From: Hippopus hippopus
Lineage: Eukaryota; Mollusca; Bivalvia; Cardiida; Cardiidae
Length of the DNA: 64,000 bases
Direction of reading: 5' to 3'
Assembly (NCBI GenBank): GCA_946811185.2
Contig: OX328099.1
Location: 69,692,714-69,756,713, forward strand
Of the stretch, positions 1 to 11,561 are shown one piece after another. The notes under the pieces were generated by a model, which saw only the letters and a list, made by a program, of their open reading frames with translations, ran no database searches and had not been told where the DNA came from. How positions within the stretch are numbered: position 1 is the first letter of the stretch; the number at the start of each line of letters is the position of its first letter. Made by a program: the position numbers and the translations under genes.

Positions 1-136
1 CAAAGAGTGCAAACTACGACAAGACTAAATGGATGCTGATCTCAGTCCAGGATAAGACTACGTGAATGCTGATCTGGGTCCGCAAGCTTCGCGAAAAGTG
101 TCCTGAGAGGTTACTATACCTAGAATATAAGATATA

Positions 137-434
137 TGAGCCATGCTCTGGGAAAAGGTGCTTAATGCATTTGCAAATGGTATCGACCCAGGTCAGCCTG
201 CGCAGTCAGCGCAGGCTGACCTAGGTCGACACCTTTTGCTATTGATAAAGTTTCTGCAGGTCGAAGGACCAGTCTACATCATGATTCAGTCTGTTGTTAG
301 ACAAAAAGTAATTTATTGATCGATGATAAAGTGATGACTTGCACGGTGCAATTCATGGAGATGCATTAAAACCAGTCATGGTAGAATGCATCATGAATAT
401 GCATTAACTCCCTTTTTGCCAGAGAATGGCTCAT
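137..434 (+). mobile_element. MITE-A
   Basis: Reference layout of the family: terminal TGAGCCATGCTCTG and its complement, an inner dyad GTCAGCCTGCGCAGTC / GCGCAGGCTGAC, then CATAATTATGTGATGACTTG and TAATGCATCACGGAGATGC. No coding content. Found about 20 times here. Confidence 0.85.
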
Positions 435-436
435 AT

Positions 437-825
437 GTATTATAGTGCGAACAAGTAACGACCATCTTCCTTGTCGAAAGTTGGCCCTTGTGGGTCACCA
501 TACTGGTTCGATAAAATCTACATTGGCCCGTCAAGGCTCCTATATTGGCTTTATCATGCCTGTTTATTTACAAGTTGACCAAAGCTTGGACAATTCCCGA
601 GAAATGAACTGTCAGCCTTGTAAATGTCCAGCTAAATTGGACAAGATAGCCGTTCGGCCAGATGTGTCATTGGGGACATTATACAAGCATTCTGGAAATG
701 ACCTTTTGCTAGTTCTGTTCTTTGTGGCGAGTGTACATCAGGGCGAATTTTTCTAGTACATCTTTTTTTTTGTGTGGGATTAAACAAACATCTCGTTTGA
801 CCTACAAAAACCAGTTGGCAGTTAA
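437..825. other. no feature seen
   Basis: The short open frames on both strands have no splice context or recognisable domain. Confidence 0.5.
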
Positions 826-1025
826 CAAGAAATATCTTGAAAAAAGATAGACGGTGTAAATTTGACAGCAAGTAGGCAGGGAATCTTAGAATAGATTGTC
901 CACATTTTTTACCAAAGGGGTCTTTAGAATAAACATGTCTGTATTTTTGACCAATCACAAATTACTATTTATTCATTTGTTATCAGTATCAAAAAGTAGG
1001 TCAAAAGCCAGCACATTCAGCTACT
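826..1025 (+). repeat. repeat-Q
   Basis: GAAATATCTTGAAAAAAGAT to AGCCAGCACATTCAGCTA, colinear with 28161-28335. Class unknown. Confidence 0.6.
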
Positions 1026-1035
1026 TATCCTTTAT

Positions 1036-1212
1036 CCTTTACCATACAATCCCGAGTTTCAAATGTTCCTGACGGAGAAGGTCATTGAAAACATTGTCGG
1101 AAAAGAAGAAAATGCTGGTAACCACATCACATGATTCGAGCAACATTTGATTGTACGTCTGCAAATGCTTTCAATTTGGACGAGCCTAAAATGTTGCCGT
1201 TTGGTAAAGGGT
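1036..1212 (+). mobile_element. MITE-E, half palindrome
   Basis: Family layout: CTTTACCATACAATCCCGAG, ACATTGTGGGAAAAGG, central AGAAAATGCTGGTTACCAGC with its partner, CAATGTTTTC, GTCGTCTGCAAATGCTTTCA, GGTAAAGGGTTAA. This copy lost the right arm of the centre. Confidence 0.75.
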
Positions 1213-1384
1213 CATTTCTTAGAGATCCTATCACAACTTTTGTCGCTTTCACAAACATTGTTGTTTCGGATCATACCGCTAGAATATGCATTCAAACCTT
1301 GAATCTACAATTTGCACCTACATCGTGATGTAGTCTGTCGAAACCAGCCTTACATAATAAAATATAGTTCAGTTTTACTGAAGA

Positions 1385-1592
1385 GCCTGCACGACTCCAT
1401 GGTAAAAGTGTAGGACTTGTAGCCTGGAGGCCACTGGCTCGAGCCCCACTAGAAGCAGTAGGTTTTTCTTGGACACTCCATAGCCCTAGCCTAGTAATGG
1501 TGAAAACCAGGACATGCATGAATATGTGAGCTGCTGTCATAATATGACTGAAATAATATTGAAAGTGACATAAAACACCATTGATTCAATTA
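1385..1592 (+). mobile_element. SINE-4
   Basis: A degenerate tRNA-like head (GTAAAAGTGTAGGACTTGTA, GGCTCGAGCCC) and end AATATTGAAAGTGACATAAA are shared with 60230-60728. Confidence 0.55.
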
Positions 1593-1612
1593 GTTTTATT
1601 GCTTGAATATTT

Positions 1613-1800
1613 ACTCACCGCTGACCATTGTCTCGACGATGGTTATGTGGGAAAGCAGCCAGTGGCTTGGAAAGAAAATTGTGCGGAGTACTGGTAAAAG
1701 AGACTCTAGGAAAGCATGGATAGGTGTACTGGCCGCCGCGATACAACTGAAATAATGTTGAAAAAGGCGTTAAACACTAAAAAATCAATCAACAATCAAC
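1613..1800 (+). mobile_element. SINE-1, 5'-truncated
   Basis: Carries the 3' two-thirds: GGTTATGTGGGAAAGCAGCC, GTGCGGAGTACTGGTAAAAG and a tail AAAATCAATCAACAATC. Confidence 0.75.
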
Positions 1801-2012
1801 ATTTGTATGTGTTTTTCGCTGTGAGGTTAAAAAAAAAGAGAAACCGGCAGAACTGTAGCTTGTTAAGATCATTAGTCCAAAGTCCCTGTGCAGTAAACAG
1901 TATCATGTAATAACTTTTGCGACCTGGCAATTAACTTGCAAATGCCTTGGATTGGACAAGTCTACCATTTTGTTGTGGGTAAAGAGTTAAAAAAAAACCA
2001 ACCAAACAAACA

Positions 2013-2206
2013 AAAGGTTTGTATTCACCAACCATTCTTAAGAACATTCTAAGTCTTTCTCAAGAATTTTTCTAAATGTGAAAGAAACACAACTTCTGAT
2101 TGGCTAAACCTAAACCAATAGGTTTAGCCAATCAGAAGTTTGTTACTTTCTAAATCTATAATTAGACTAAGAATATTCTAAGAATGGTTGGTCAATACGG
2201 ACCCTG
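2013..2206. mobile_element. MITE-I
   Basis: Nearly all palindrome: CTTCTGATTGGCTAAACC / GGTTTAGCCAATCAGAAG at the centre, and ACCAACCATTCTTA / TAAGAATGGTTGGT outside. Confidence 0.8.
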
Positions 2207-2899
2207 TTCTACTAGAGCTGGAAAACTTGTTGTATGCAATCGTGTCACAGATCTCATTTTTATAGCGGTAGTAAAATTTTGATCACAGCGCGTCTTCCGT
2301 TTCCGGTGTAACAATCAAACAAAAGCCTTACGAAAACGTTCTATTTTTAGAAGGTGATGACCTTTTAGGTCTCTCCTGTTTATGTCAACCGTCAAACTGA
2401 AGTCCTGTGAAGACGAATCACTCCTCCTGTTTCAAGAAAAGTAGGTCCTCATAGATCAATGAACAGACGCGTATGTGTCATTAGACATGTGAATATAACA
2501 TGCATATTTAAAAAACTGTAAGCCATTTACAAGAACAATTAACTGTAGAGTTAAATGTCGTAGAATTAGCTCTAGATTTGAAACTGGCCTCTTTCGCATA
2601 TGTGACATGACTTGGAGTATAATGTCGTAGAATTAGCTCTAGATTTGAAACTGGCCTCTTTCGCGTATTTGACATGGCTTAGAGTATAAAGTCTAGTTCG
2701 CGGAGGAATGAGTAAGAGAAACATTCCTAAAACACCTAAAACCACTCCGTCGAAAAACACCCCAAGCCACTGTCATTACTCTAAACCACTTTCTTAACAC
2801 ATAAAACCGCATGCAGAACGCTTAGAAACACGATTTTATGGAAAATCGTCGTGAAATAATGCTGTTACTATTAGGGGGAAAAAAAAGTCAACTGTCAGA
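2207..2899. other. unique DNA apart from the 67-bp duplication
   Basis: Nothing recognisable other than the two units at 2555-2688. Confidence 0.5.
2555..2688. repeat. tandem duplication, 67-bp unit
   Basis: ATGTCGTAGAATTAGCTCTA begins both units (2555 and 2622), with only a few mismatches between them. Confidence 0.85.
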
Positions 2900-3215
2900 T
2901 GACTGATTGATTGATTGTATTGTGTTTGGCGCCGTTTTCATCATTATTTCAGTTATATCGCGGCGGCCAATGCACCTATCCATGCTATCCTGGAGTTTCT
3001 TATACCAGTACTCCGCACAATACTCTGTTAAGCCACTGGCTGCTTTCGCACATAACCATCGCCGAAGCAATAGCCAGCAGAGAGAGATGAATGAATCCTG
3101 TCGCAATAACTATCATCAATCCTCGGAAGGAAATTGGTCGAGCCAGGGATCGAACCAGCAACCCCCTGTGCTCAAGTCCTGCACGCTACCGACTGAGCTA
3201 TTGTAACTCGGCAAC
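2900..3215 (-). mobile_element. SINE-1, full length
   Basis: The minus-strand head carries TAGCTCAGTCGGTAGCGTG and GGTTCGATCCC (both pol III boxes well preserved), then the CCAATTTCCTTCCGAGG body and a (CAAT)n tail. Confidence 0.8.
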
Positions 3216-3660
3216 TGTCAGATTAACAAAATCTTAATGAGATGGACCACGGTTAAAAACTATTTGTAGCAAATTTCTACCATCACGTCTGTTAGTACTT
3301 TCAGTACTTTGACTTTGATTGTATAAGGGGAGTTGAACTTTGTTGTGTATAATTTAGCCCATCCCTAGTTGCAAATTAACTTCTCCGTTTTATTGTTTCA
3401 TTAGCCCATTTTCTGTATCTAGGAATCCTCAATGGCCGCTTTGATTCTCGGTGATTCAGATAAGATAAAAAAAAATATGCCTTGAATATCGTATTTTTTT
3501 CATGGATATTAAATGATATTGGGCATTATTATAAACAATGACTTCTGCATTCAGTTCTGATGCTTAAATTTAACATAAGCCATCTGATTTGCTGAGGCTG
3601 AAATTAGCACATTGTCGAACGTTGTGAGAATGCGAACCCTTGATACTGCTTATATAAATA
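3216..3660. other. no feature seen
   Basis: A/T-rich, no open frame worth reporting. Confidence 0.5.
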
Positions 3661-3923
3661 TGAGCCATGTTCTGTGAAAAGTGGGCTTAATGCATCTGCG
3701 AAAAGTATCGACCCAGGTCAGCCTGCGCAATCCGCGCAGGCTGACCTGGGCCGAAACTTTTCGCTATTGGTAAATTTTCTGTATGTCAAAGGACCAGTCC
3801 ACCTAATGATCGAGTCGGTTCTTTAAAAAAGTGGCTATTATAGATCCATAATTATGTGATGACTTGCCTGGCATCATCAATCACGGAGGTGCGTTAAGCC
3901 TCCTTTTGCCAGAGCATGGCTCA
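3661..3923 (+). mobile_element. MITE-A
   Basis: Complete copy with both ends. The core reads CAGGTCAGCCTGCGCAATCC. It abuts a partial copy at 3928. Confidence 0.85.
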
Positions 3924-3927
3924 TATA

Positions 3928-4088
3928 TGAGCCATACTCTGGCAAAAGAGGGTTTAATGCATCTCCGTGATGCATCATAGCAAGAGGGTCATCACATAAC
4001 TATGAAGTTATGAATTTCATTTTTGTCTAACAACCGACAGCATCCTGAGGTAGAATCGTCCTTGGACATGCGGAAAATTTATTATTTC
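3928..4088 (-). mobile_element. MITE-A, partial
   Basis: Starts TGAGCCATACTCTGGC and runs only to GCGGAAAATTTATTAT, before the inner dyad. Confidence 0.75.
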
Positions 4089-4166
4089 GTTACTACGAAT
4101 CGTTTTTACATATTCACGACGTATTATTGTTTCACTTTTTCGTAATTATGTAATGGTTACACTATG

Positions 4167-4215
4167 CAGTAGAGAGAGAGACAGAGGGAGGGAGGGAGAG
4201 AGAGAGAGAGCGTAT
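4167..4215 (+). repeat. GA-rich simple repeat
   Basis: GAGAGAGAGACAGAGGGAGG and GAGAGAGAGAGAGAG runs. Looser purine richness continues to about 4440. The minus-strand frames here (Ser/Leu-rich) are low-complexity artefacts. Confidence 0.85.
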
Positions 4216-4462
4216 GGCATGAGAAGGGAGAAAGTGAGGCGTTATGAAGAGGGTGAGTGACGATGATGAGAGGATGGATAGAGACATATAGATAAAGACT
4301 GTGATATCGAGATAAGCCGTAGGGAAGGAGAAGATAGTGATGGGTGACAGAGAGACAAAAAAGTGACAAACATGAGCCAAGAGAGGTCGCTGAGAGAGAC
4401 AGAAATAGAGACAGAAAGACGCTGCAGTAACAAGGAGAGTTAAAGTAACAATAAAGTCCAAA

Positions 4463-4683
4463 AGTGTCCGTGGTTGTGAGGTAGAGCGTCGGCCTCGTAA
4501 CCATAAGGTCCAGAGTTCGATACCCGGGAGCGGGTGTCAACTTTGGGATTTTCATTGGCCCACACATTCGGCGCGACTACTGGTGTAGTTCCCAGGAAGC
4601 AGAATCGAGAGAGATTAGTATAAGTTGTAAGAACTTGTTTCTCAATCGATGTAAAATAAATACGCTTAAACTAAACTAAAAGT
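4463..4683 (+). mobile_element. SINE-3
   Basis: GTGAGGTAGAGCGTCGGCCT (A box) and GAGTTCGATACC (B box), body with CCCACACATTCGGCG, end AAATAAATACGCTTAAACTA. Confidence 0.8.
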
Positions 4684-5032
4684 AAACAAAGTGGGTGTTT
4701 AAATGCATTAATTTTGAATTTATATCATTTAAAAGTATGGAAATTATTGTGAAGATAGAAATCTGTCATTGTACGGTTATTCCAAGTGTTAGTTGCTGAC
4801 AGAGAAATTAATTTCAAAACCAGGTTAAAACCTGCCAGGTAGCTGTGTCTTTTGTTTACTTTTTGCCTGATTTTAAAATTCTTTTTTCTGCCAGCGACTA
4901 ACATATGGCCTGACCACACCATAACAGACTGTCATCGTTACAATATTTTTCATACTTTTAAAGGGTATGATTTTAATTTAAATGTATTATGACACCTGCT
5001 TTGATATATTGGCCTTTACTGGGCCTTTAAAT
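4684..5032 (+). mobile_element. MITE-G
   Basis: AAAAGTATGGAAATTATTGTG and AATATTTTTCATACTTTTAAAG form long imperfect arms around TGCCTGATTTTAAAATTC. Shared with 7868 and 57655. Confidence 0.7.
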
Positions 5033-5084
5033 GCAGGGAGGTAAACAAAAGACAGGACAGAGAGGTTGGGTCAGATCAGATAGA

Positions 5085-5155
5085 CAAATACAGAGCGAGA
5101 AGGAGAGGCAGGCAGGAAAGAGAGAGAGAGAGAGGCGTGGGACAGAGAGGTAACG
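5085..5155 (+). repeat. GA-rich simple repeat
   Basis: AGAGAGAGAGAGAG within an A/G-rich stretch after MITE-G. Confidence 0.7.
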
Positions 5156-5462
5156 AACATGCACTCACTAATATTATTTCGAAATTGAGTGAAAAATTTT
5201 ATAATTAGGGGAAAATCGTTCATCAAGATAACCCGTGTGGGAATACTAGATGATGCAAGGCATAAAATTGGTGTTTTATCTCTCAACTAACCGAATATCC
5301 ACCTACATGGGTAGGTAAACGTCACGTTTTATGACGTAGTCGACATTATTCGTGACGTCATTATTACTGCTGATCGATATCTATTTCGTCTACAAATATT
5401 GCTAAATTTATGTTTTCCATTGTAAGAAAAAATAAATAGCAACAAACTGGACGTTAAAAGAT

Positions 5463-5622
5463 AAATAGAATACGCATATAGTGTTGTAGTGTTGTCGTAG
5501 ATCAAAAATATCTAACTCGGTTGTTAGAATTGATAATTGTATCGCCAGGGCTCGACAATTATCAATTCTCCCAACCTCGTTGGATATTTTCGATATACGA
5601 CACCACTATGAACGTATTCTCT
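5463..5622. repeat. inverted repeat
   Basis: AGAATTGATAATTGT / ACAATTATCAATTCT around GCCAGGGCTCG, with looser outer pairing AATAGAATACG / CGTATTCTCT. Confidence 0.7.
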
Positions 5623-5756
5623 ATATAACATATAGCCTACTCTTTTTGTGGAAGCTGTATGTTAAAAGTAGCAATATCATTCATAAAAATCAAGGGCATG
5701 AAAAAACACTTCCTTTTGAGAAAGGTTGACCAACTAACGAGTTATAACATTGTGAA

Positions 5757-6035
5757 GCCGAGCGCCGACAGCGCAGTCGGTAGCTTACAGGGGGGTTGCT
5801 GGTTCGAATCTCCGGCTCGATCAATTTCTTTCCGAAGATTGATGATAGTCATTTGGGATAGGATTCATTCCTCTTTCACCGCTGATTATTGTTTCCACGA
5901 TGGCTATGCGAGAGAGCAGCCAGTGGCTTGGGAAAAATACTGTGCCAATTACTGTTAATAGAAACTCCAGAAGTAGCATGGGAAGGTGAACTTGCCGTCG
6001 CGATAATACTGAAAAAAACTTTTAAAACGGCATTA
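5757..6035 (+). mobile_element. SINE-1
   Basis: GCAGTCGGTAGCTTACAGG head, GGTTCGAATCTCC B box, and the usual body. The 3' end is diverged (GCATTATACATC). Confidence 0.75.
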
Positions 6036-6291
6036 TACATCTGCGTTATACAGACAAACAATTCAACCACTCTGCGCTCAATTTTGGACGAATTTAGAAA
6101 GTTTCCAGAGGACAAAAAAAAGTTAAGTGTGTTTATTGGATGACAAAATGCCCCGCTGGCAACAGTCCGTCGCAGAAAAAAGCCTGTTCGCATTTCCAGT
6201 AAATGCCTTCAATAATTGGACACGACGTTATCAGACCCAGCTGTGTCCTTCTCTCTAGCTTCTCCCTTACTGCCCTTCTTCGCCTGTTTGC

Positions 6292-6411
6292 CCGCCCGGG
6301 TAGCTCGATTGTTAGCATATCTGACTCGTGACCTGGTGGTTGCAAGTTCGATACCCGGTTGAGGTAAACTTCTTTCCGGCGATTTTTCGCCTCTCACCTC
6401 TACTGCATGCG
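6292..6411 (+). mobile_element. SINE-2, 3'-truncated
   Basis: The head (GCCCGCCCGGGTAGCTCGAT, GTTCGATACCCGG) through CGCCTCTCACC is abutted by a second SINE-2 head at 6412. Confidence 0.7.
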
Positions 6412-6662
6412 AGTCCGCTCTGGTAGCTCAGTGTTAAGCATATCTGACTCATGACCTAGTGGTTGCGAATTCGATATACAGTTGAGGCAGACTTTCTTTC
6501 CAGCGATTTTTTGCATCTCACCTCTGATGCATGTGAGAAAAGCAGTCAACTGTTTGGAAAGAAAGTTGTGCCAGGACTGGTGTGAGAAAGCCAGGATACA
6601 CATGCATAGGTGCACTGACCGCCGTGATATGACCCAAGCTGTTAAAAGGCGTGAAACTTCTT
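6412..6662 (+). mobile_element. SINE-2
   Basis: CTCTGGTAGCTCAGTG head, body GTGAGAAAGCCAGGATACAC and end GTTAAAAGGCGTGAAAC, without a clear tail. Confidence 0.75.
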
Positions 6663-6732
6663 ACTTTGTCACCCTCCTAGATGAGGGAAGGCTGGATACC
6701 AGGCTCTGTCCGGGTCACTTGGATAAACACTT

Positions 6733-7212
6733 ATCTTGCTAAATAAGAGAAAACTTTCAAGCCTATATGACTTGCAACACGCAAAAAGGGGCATTCGGAC
6801 ATTTGCGTAAAGTGTCGTTTTGGATCAGCCTGAGCAGTCCGTGCAGGCTGATCCGAAACAACAGTTTCCGTTTTTATGTAATTTTCTGTTTTGCGCAAGT
6901 CTACTGTAGCACAAAATCTAATGTAGTCGTAAAGTGCCGTCTCGGATTAGCCTGCGCGGACTGCGCAGGCTGATCCGAGACGACACTTTACGCAAATGTC
7001 CGAATGCCCCTTTTAGCGTGTTGCAGGCCATATAAAATAAACAATTATTGCAATTTCAAAGGTAATTTTTCAAAGGAATTTATATCCTTATAAGACAGTG
7101 TGGATCCCAGATCAGACTGCACGTTCTGTGCAGTCATTCCTTGCAGTCTTATCTTGATCTACACTGTCAGCAAAAGGTCATTGAGTCACGCCTATTATCC
7201 TAAGGGTTAACC
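6733..7212 (+). mobile_element. MITE-C split by MITE-B
   Basis: Family layout: CTGCTAAATAAGTGAAATGAA, then a dyad GATCAGACTGCAC / GTGCAGTCTGATC inside GACAGTGTAGATC arms, then GAGTCGCGCTTAGCAGCC and AAGGGTTAA. This copy is broken at CCTATA by MITE-B. Confidence 0.8.
6769..7028. mobile_element. MITE-B inside MITE-C
   Basis: Ends CTTGCAACACGCAAAAAGGG and its complement. Two inner dyads: GATCAGCCTGAGCAGTCC and GATTAGCCTGCGCGGACTG, each with a partner arm. TATA borders both ends. It interrupts MITE-C. Confidence 0.85.
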
Positions 7213-7446
7213 CTTAACAAAACAACAAATTTAGGACTCTAGGAAATCGAAAGCGTTTTCAGGCGATATTTTCAAACTTGATACAATTGCACTGATGTTC
7301 TCTGATAAGGTAGGAAACATTGTGGGTAAAGGAGAAAATGCTGGTTACCAACATTTTCTCCTTTTCCTACAATGTTTTCAAAGCCTTCTTTCTTAGGGTT
7401 GTTAAAACTCAGGATTGTTTGATTAAAGGTGAAAATTGCCATAATT
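7204..7446 (-). mobile_element. MITE-E
   Basis: Central GGAGAAAATGCTGGTTACCA with a partner arm. The flanks read in reverse order to the 1036 copy. Confidence 0.8.
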
Positions 7447-7672
7447 TTGTTTAACTCTTTACCAGACGACAAAATCGTGAAGTCATCCAAATGCAAAGTA
7501 TTTACAGACGACAAATTAAATACGACTCAAATAGTGTGATTTGTATGTGAAAGGGTAGTAAGCTTTGTGGGAAAAGGAGAAAATGTTGGCTATCGGCATT
7601 TTCTCCTTTTCCCACAACGTTTTTGAAAGCCTTTTTCCTTATGGTTGTTAAAACTCATAATCGAATGGTAAA
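7440..7672 (-). mobile_element. MITE-E
   Basis: Second copy directly following. The centre is diverged at the tip (GTTGGCTATCGGC). Confidence 0.8.
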
Positions 7673-7867
7673 AGAATTAAAAAAAATAAACTCAGAGCTG
7701 CCAATTTTTTTATTAAAGAAAATGTTTATCTTATCCATGATCCATATAAAACGCACGTGAACGATTTCAGTTGAATGGTACCATTTTGAAAGAAAAATGC
7801 GACATTTTGACTACCCAATGTCTCGATAGCTCGCGTGCTGTCTAACAGAGACCATATACGGCCAAAA

Positions 7868-8146
7868 GTAAACCACAGGGTGGTGAAATTGCTTTAAAAT
7901 TTAATAATACCATTTAAAAATATAAAAATAATTGTGAAGATGACAATTCTCATTGTGTGCTCAGTCCAAGTGTTAGTCGCAGGTAGGAAATGAATTCTAA
8001 ATCAGGTTAAAGGTAAACAAAAGATAGAGCGACCTGGCAACTTTAAACCTACATGTAGTTTTAGATTTCATTTTTCTGCCAGCCACTAACGAATGGACCG
8101 ACTATACTGTACCAAATTGCCATCTTCACAATAATTTACATACTAT
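7868..8146 (+). mobile_element. MITE-G
   Basis: AATTGTGAAGATGACAATTC and CCATCTTCACAATAATTTAC are the paired arms. It abuts MITE-F. Confidence 0.7.
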
Positions 8147-8502
8147 TTAAAGATATATCCGTACAGCTGGAGGGAAGAAACCCTGTTACAACGAAGTGTG
8201 TATAATGGCTCAGCTGTGTAAACATAGATAAATTACCAATATATATGGTGGAAGGGATAGAAAAATTAACGGATTTGTCCTCATTTAAAACCGGAAACGA
8301 CAACAGCGATTGCTTTGAAGGCCTCCAAAACATGAAACGCATTTTCTATCCGTCGTAATCTGTGCAACCTTGCAGCCATCAGGGGCAACATTTGGCATGA
8401 GGATATAAGAATGTTTATAGTTTCGTAAAATAAGGATGAAATGGGTTAAAAACTGGCTGAAAACTGGCTGAAAACGAGTAGAGATGTATCTTTAAATGCA
8501 TT
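8147..8502 (+). mobile_element. MITE-F
   Basis: Ends TTTAAAGATATATCCGTACA and GAGATGTATCTTTAAATG. Inside: CAGCTGTGTAAACATAGATA and AAAACCGGAAACGACAACAG. No coding content. Confidence 0.75.
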
Positions 8503-8920
8503 TTAACACTCGCACTGTTTACTTTTGGCAGGCATAGGGCCTTTATCGTTCGAATCAGACAGAATTTTGCTCGATAAAGTTTTGGAGTAACCATTTGTTG
8601 GTGCAAAGATCGATAGCATATACCAAGTTTAAGCTTGTAAAGCACAGTAATTTCATAGTGAATACAACAACTCAGCGTGTCATCGACCATCAATCATGTC
8701 TAAAAACCACAGATACGAGCCTCGATGGATATTTTAGAGAGAGAGATGGATCATGTCTCCTGGACGAGATCGTTCATCATTTTGTTTTTCACGTATAAGT
8801 GGATAACATCTACACAAGTCGCCAAATACAATTATCTTTTCATTCAAGCTAACGATAAATGATTGCCAAAAATGTAAATATTCAGCGGACGATCTTACTC
8901 CAATGGTGCTTGTGTTTTTT
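8503..8920. other. no feature seen
   Basis: Short frames on both strands without protein-like motifs. Confidence 0.5.
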
Positions 8921-11168
8921 AGCTCACCTGAGCACGAAGTGCTCATGGTGAGCTATTGTGATCGTGCTGTGTCCGGCGTCCGTCGTGCGTCGTCCGTCGT
9001 CAACTTTTTACCTTGTGTACGCTCTAGAGGCCACATTTTCAGTCAGATACTCATGAAACTTGCTCAGAATGTTTGCCTCGATGATATCTCGGACGAGTTT
9101 GAAAATGGGTCATGCCGAGTCAAAAACGAGGTCACTAGGTCAAATCTTAGAAAAACCTTGTGTACGCTCTAGAGGCAACATTTTTTGTCCAATACTCCTG
9201 AAAGTTGGTCAGAATGTTTGCCTTGATGATATCTCGGACGAGTTCAAAACTAGGTCACCAGGTCAAATCTTAGAAAAACCTTGTGTACGCTCTAGATGCC
9301 ACATTTTCTGTCCAAATCTCTTGAAAGTTGGTCAGAATGTTTGTCTTGATGATATCTCAGACCAGTTGGAAAATGGGTCATGTCGGATCAAAAACTAGGT
9401 CACTAGGTTAAATCTTAGAAAAACCTTGTGTACGCTCTAGAGGCAACATTTTCTGTCTATTACTGCTGAAAGTTGGTCAGAATGTTTGTCTTGATGATAT
9501 TTAGGGCGAGTTTGAAAATGGGTCATGTCCGGTCAAAAACTAGGTCACCAGATCAAATCTTAAAAAAACCTTGTGTACGCTCTAGAGGCCACAATTTCAG
9601 TCCAATACTCATGAAACTTGGTCAGAATGTTTGTCTTGATGATATTTAGGGCGAGTTTGAAAATGGGTCATGTCGGGTCAAAAACTAGGTCACTAGGTCA
9701 AATCTGACAAAAGACCTTGTGCACACTCTAGAGGTCACATTTTCAGTCCAATACTCTTGAAATTTGGTCAGAATGTTTGTCTTGATGTTATCTCGGACGA
9801 GTTCGAAAATGGGTCATGTCGGGTCAAAAATTAGGTCCATTGGTCAAATCTTAGAAAAACCTTGTGTACGCTCTAGAGGCCATATTTTCAATCCAAAACT
9901 CTTGAAAATTGGTCAGAATGTTTTGTCTTGATGATATTTAGGGCGAGTTTGAAAATGGGTCATGTCGGGTCAAAAACTAGGTCACTAAGTCAAATCTGAG
10001 AAAAACCTTGTGTACGCTCTAGAGGCCACATTTTTAATCCAAATCTCTTGAAAGTTGGCCAGAATGTTTGTCTTCATGATATCTCGGACAAGTTGGAAAA
10101 TGGGCCATGCTTGGCCAAAAACTAGGTCACTAAGTCAAATCTTAAAAAAAACCTTGTATACGCTCTAGAGGCCACATTTTCAGTCCAATACTCATGAAAG
10201 TTGGTCAGAATGTTTGCCTTGATGATATCTCAGACCAGTTGGAAAATGGGTCATGTCGGGTCAAAAACTAGGTCACTTGGTCAAATCTTAGAAAAACCTT
10301 GTGTACGCTCTAGAGGCCACATTTTCAGTCCAAAACTCTTTAAAGATGGTCAGAATGTTTGTTTTGATGATATTTAGGGCGAGTTTGAAAATGGGTCATG
10401 TCGGTTCAAAAACTAGGTCGCTGGGTCAAATCTGACAAAAGACCTTGTGCACACTCTAGAGGCCACATTTTCAGTCCAATACTCTTGAAATTTGGTCAGA
10501 ATGTTTGTCTTGATGTTATCTCGGACGCGTTCGAAAATGGGTCATGTCAGGCGAAAAACTAGGTCACTATGTCAGATCTTAGAAAAACCTTGTGTACGAT
10601 CTAGAGGTCACTTTTTCAGTCCAAATTTCTTGAAAGTTGCTCAGAATGTTTGACTTGATGATATCTCGGAAGAGTTAAAAAATGATTCATGTTGGGTCAA
10701 AAACTATGTCTCTAGGTCAAATCTTAGGAAAACCTTGTGTATGCTCTAGAGGCCACATTTTCAGTCCAAAACTCATGAAACTTGGTCAGATTGTTTGTCT
10801 TGATGACATCTCTGACGACTTCGAAAATCGATCATGTTGGGTCAAAAACTAAGTAGATCAAATCTTAGAAAAACCCTGTGTATGCTCTACAGGCCACATT
10901 TTCTGTCCAATACTTATGAAAGGTGGTCAGGATCTTTGTTTTGATAATATCTACAATGGGAAAATTGGCTATGGTTGACTAAAAAGTAGATCACTGAGAG
11001 AAATTCTAGAAAAAGCTTATATTCATGCTAGAGGCCAAATTTTCAGTCCAATAATTATGAAAGCTTAGTAGAATGTTTGTTATGATATATCAAAAGAGAT
11101 TGAAAATGGGCCATGTTTGGTCAAAAGACTCAGGTGAGCGACTTCAGGGCCATCATGGCCCTCTTGTT
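8921..11168 (+). mobile_element. tandem-repeat-bearing element, about 15 units of 145 bp
   Basis: Starts AGCTCACCTGAGCACGAAG, ends CAGGTGAGCGACTTCAGG followed by the hairpin AGGGCCATCATGGCCCT and CTCTTG. The core is about 15 copies of a unit beginning CCTTGTGTACGCTCTAGAGG, spaced about 145 bases apart (9011, 9156, one short step to 9279, then 9424, 9569, 9715, 9860, 10006 and on). Later units are more diverged. The layout of terminal inverted motif, tandem core and 3' hairpin recalls Helentron-derived or pearl-type elements of bivalves. This assignment is tentative. Open frames across the array are by-products of the period. Confidence 0.75.
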
Positions 11169-11228
11169 TCTTTTCTGTATGAATAGATTGTTTATGTGCA
11201 CTACTGATAAATGGTTTTGTGAGTGGGT

Positions 11229-11438
11229 TTAACTCTTTACTCAACGACAGACTTTGGACTGGTACAAATCCAAAGTATTTGTAGACGACAAATAAATTGT
11301 GACAAATTAGAGCAAATTGTAAGGGCGGAAAACCTTGTGAGAAAAGGAGAAAATGCTGGATACCAGCATTTTCTTATTTTCTCACGATGTTTTCAAAAGC
11401 CTTCTACCTCAGTCTCATCAAAACTCGGGATTGTATGG
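11229..11438 (-). mobile_element. MITE-E
   Basis: GAGAAAATGCTGGATACCAG centre, AAAACTCGGGATTGTATGG end. Confidence 0.8.
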
Positions 11439-11561
11439 TAAAAAGTGTAAGCTTGTCCCATGTTCCGGGCAGCTAACCCTTTCACAGCAAAACAACGCTA
11501 CATTGCGCAATACTTGTTTTTTTTTTTAAACTTGGCACAAACCGCCATTTCATTCACATGA

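Noticed and set aside
4157..4567. Minus-strand 136-residue frame with Leu/Ser-rich hydrophobic sequence
   Set aside because: It spans a GA-rich simple repeat and part of SINE-3. Low complexity explains the hydrophobicity.
8903..9398. Overlapping frames repeating NVCLDDISDEF-type segments
   Set aside because: They mirror the 145-bp tandem unit and end when the period shifts. No start context or homology.
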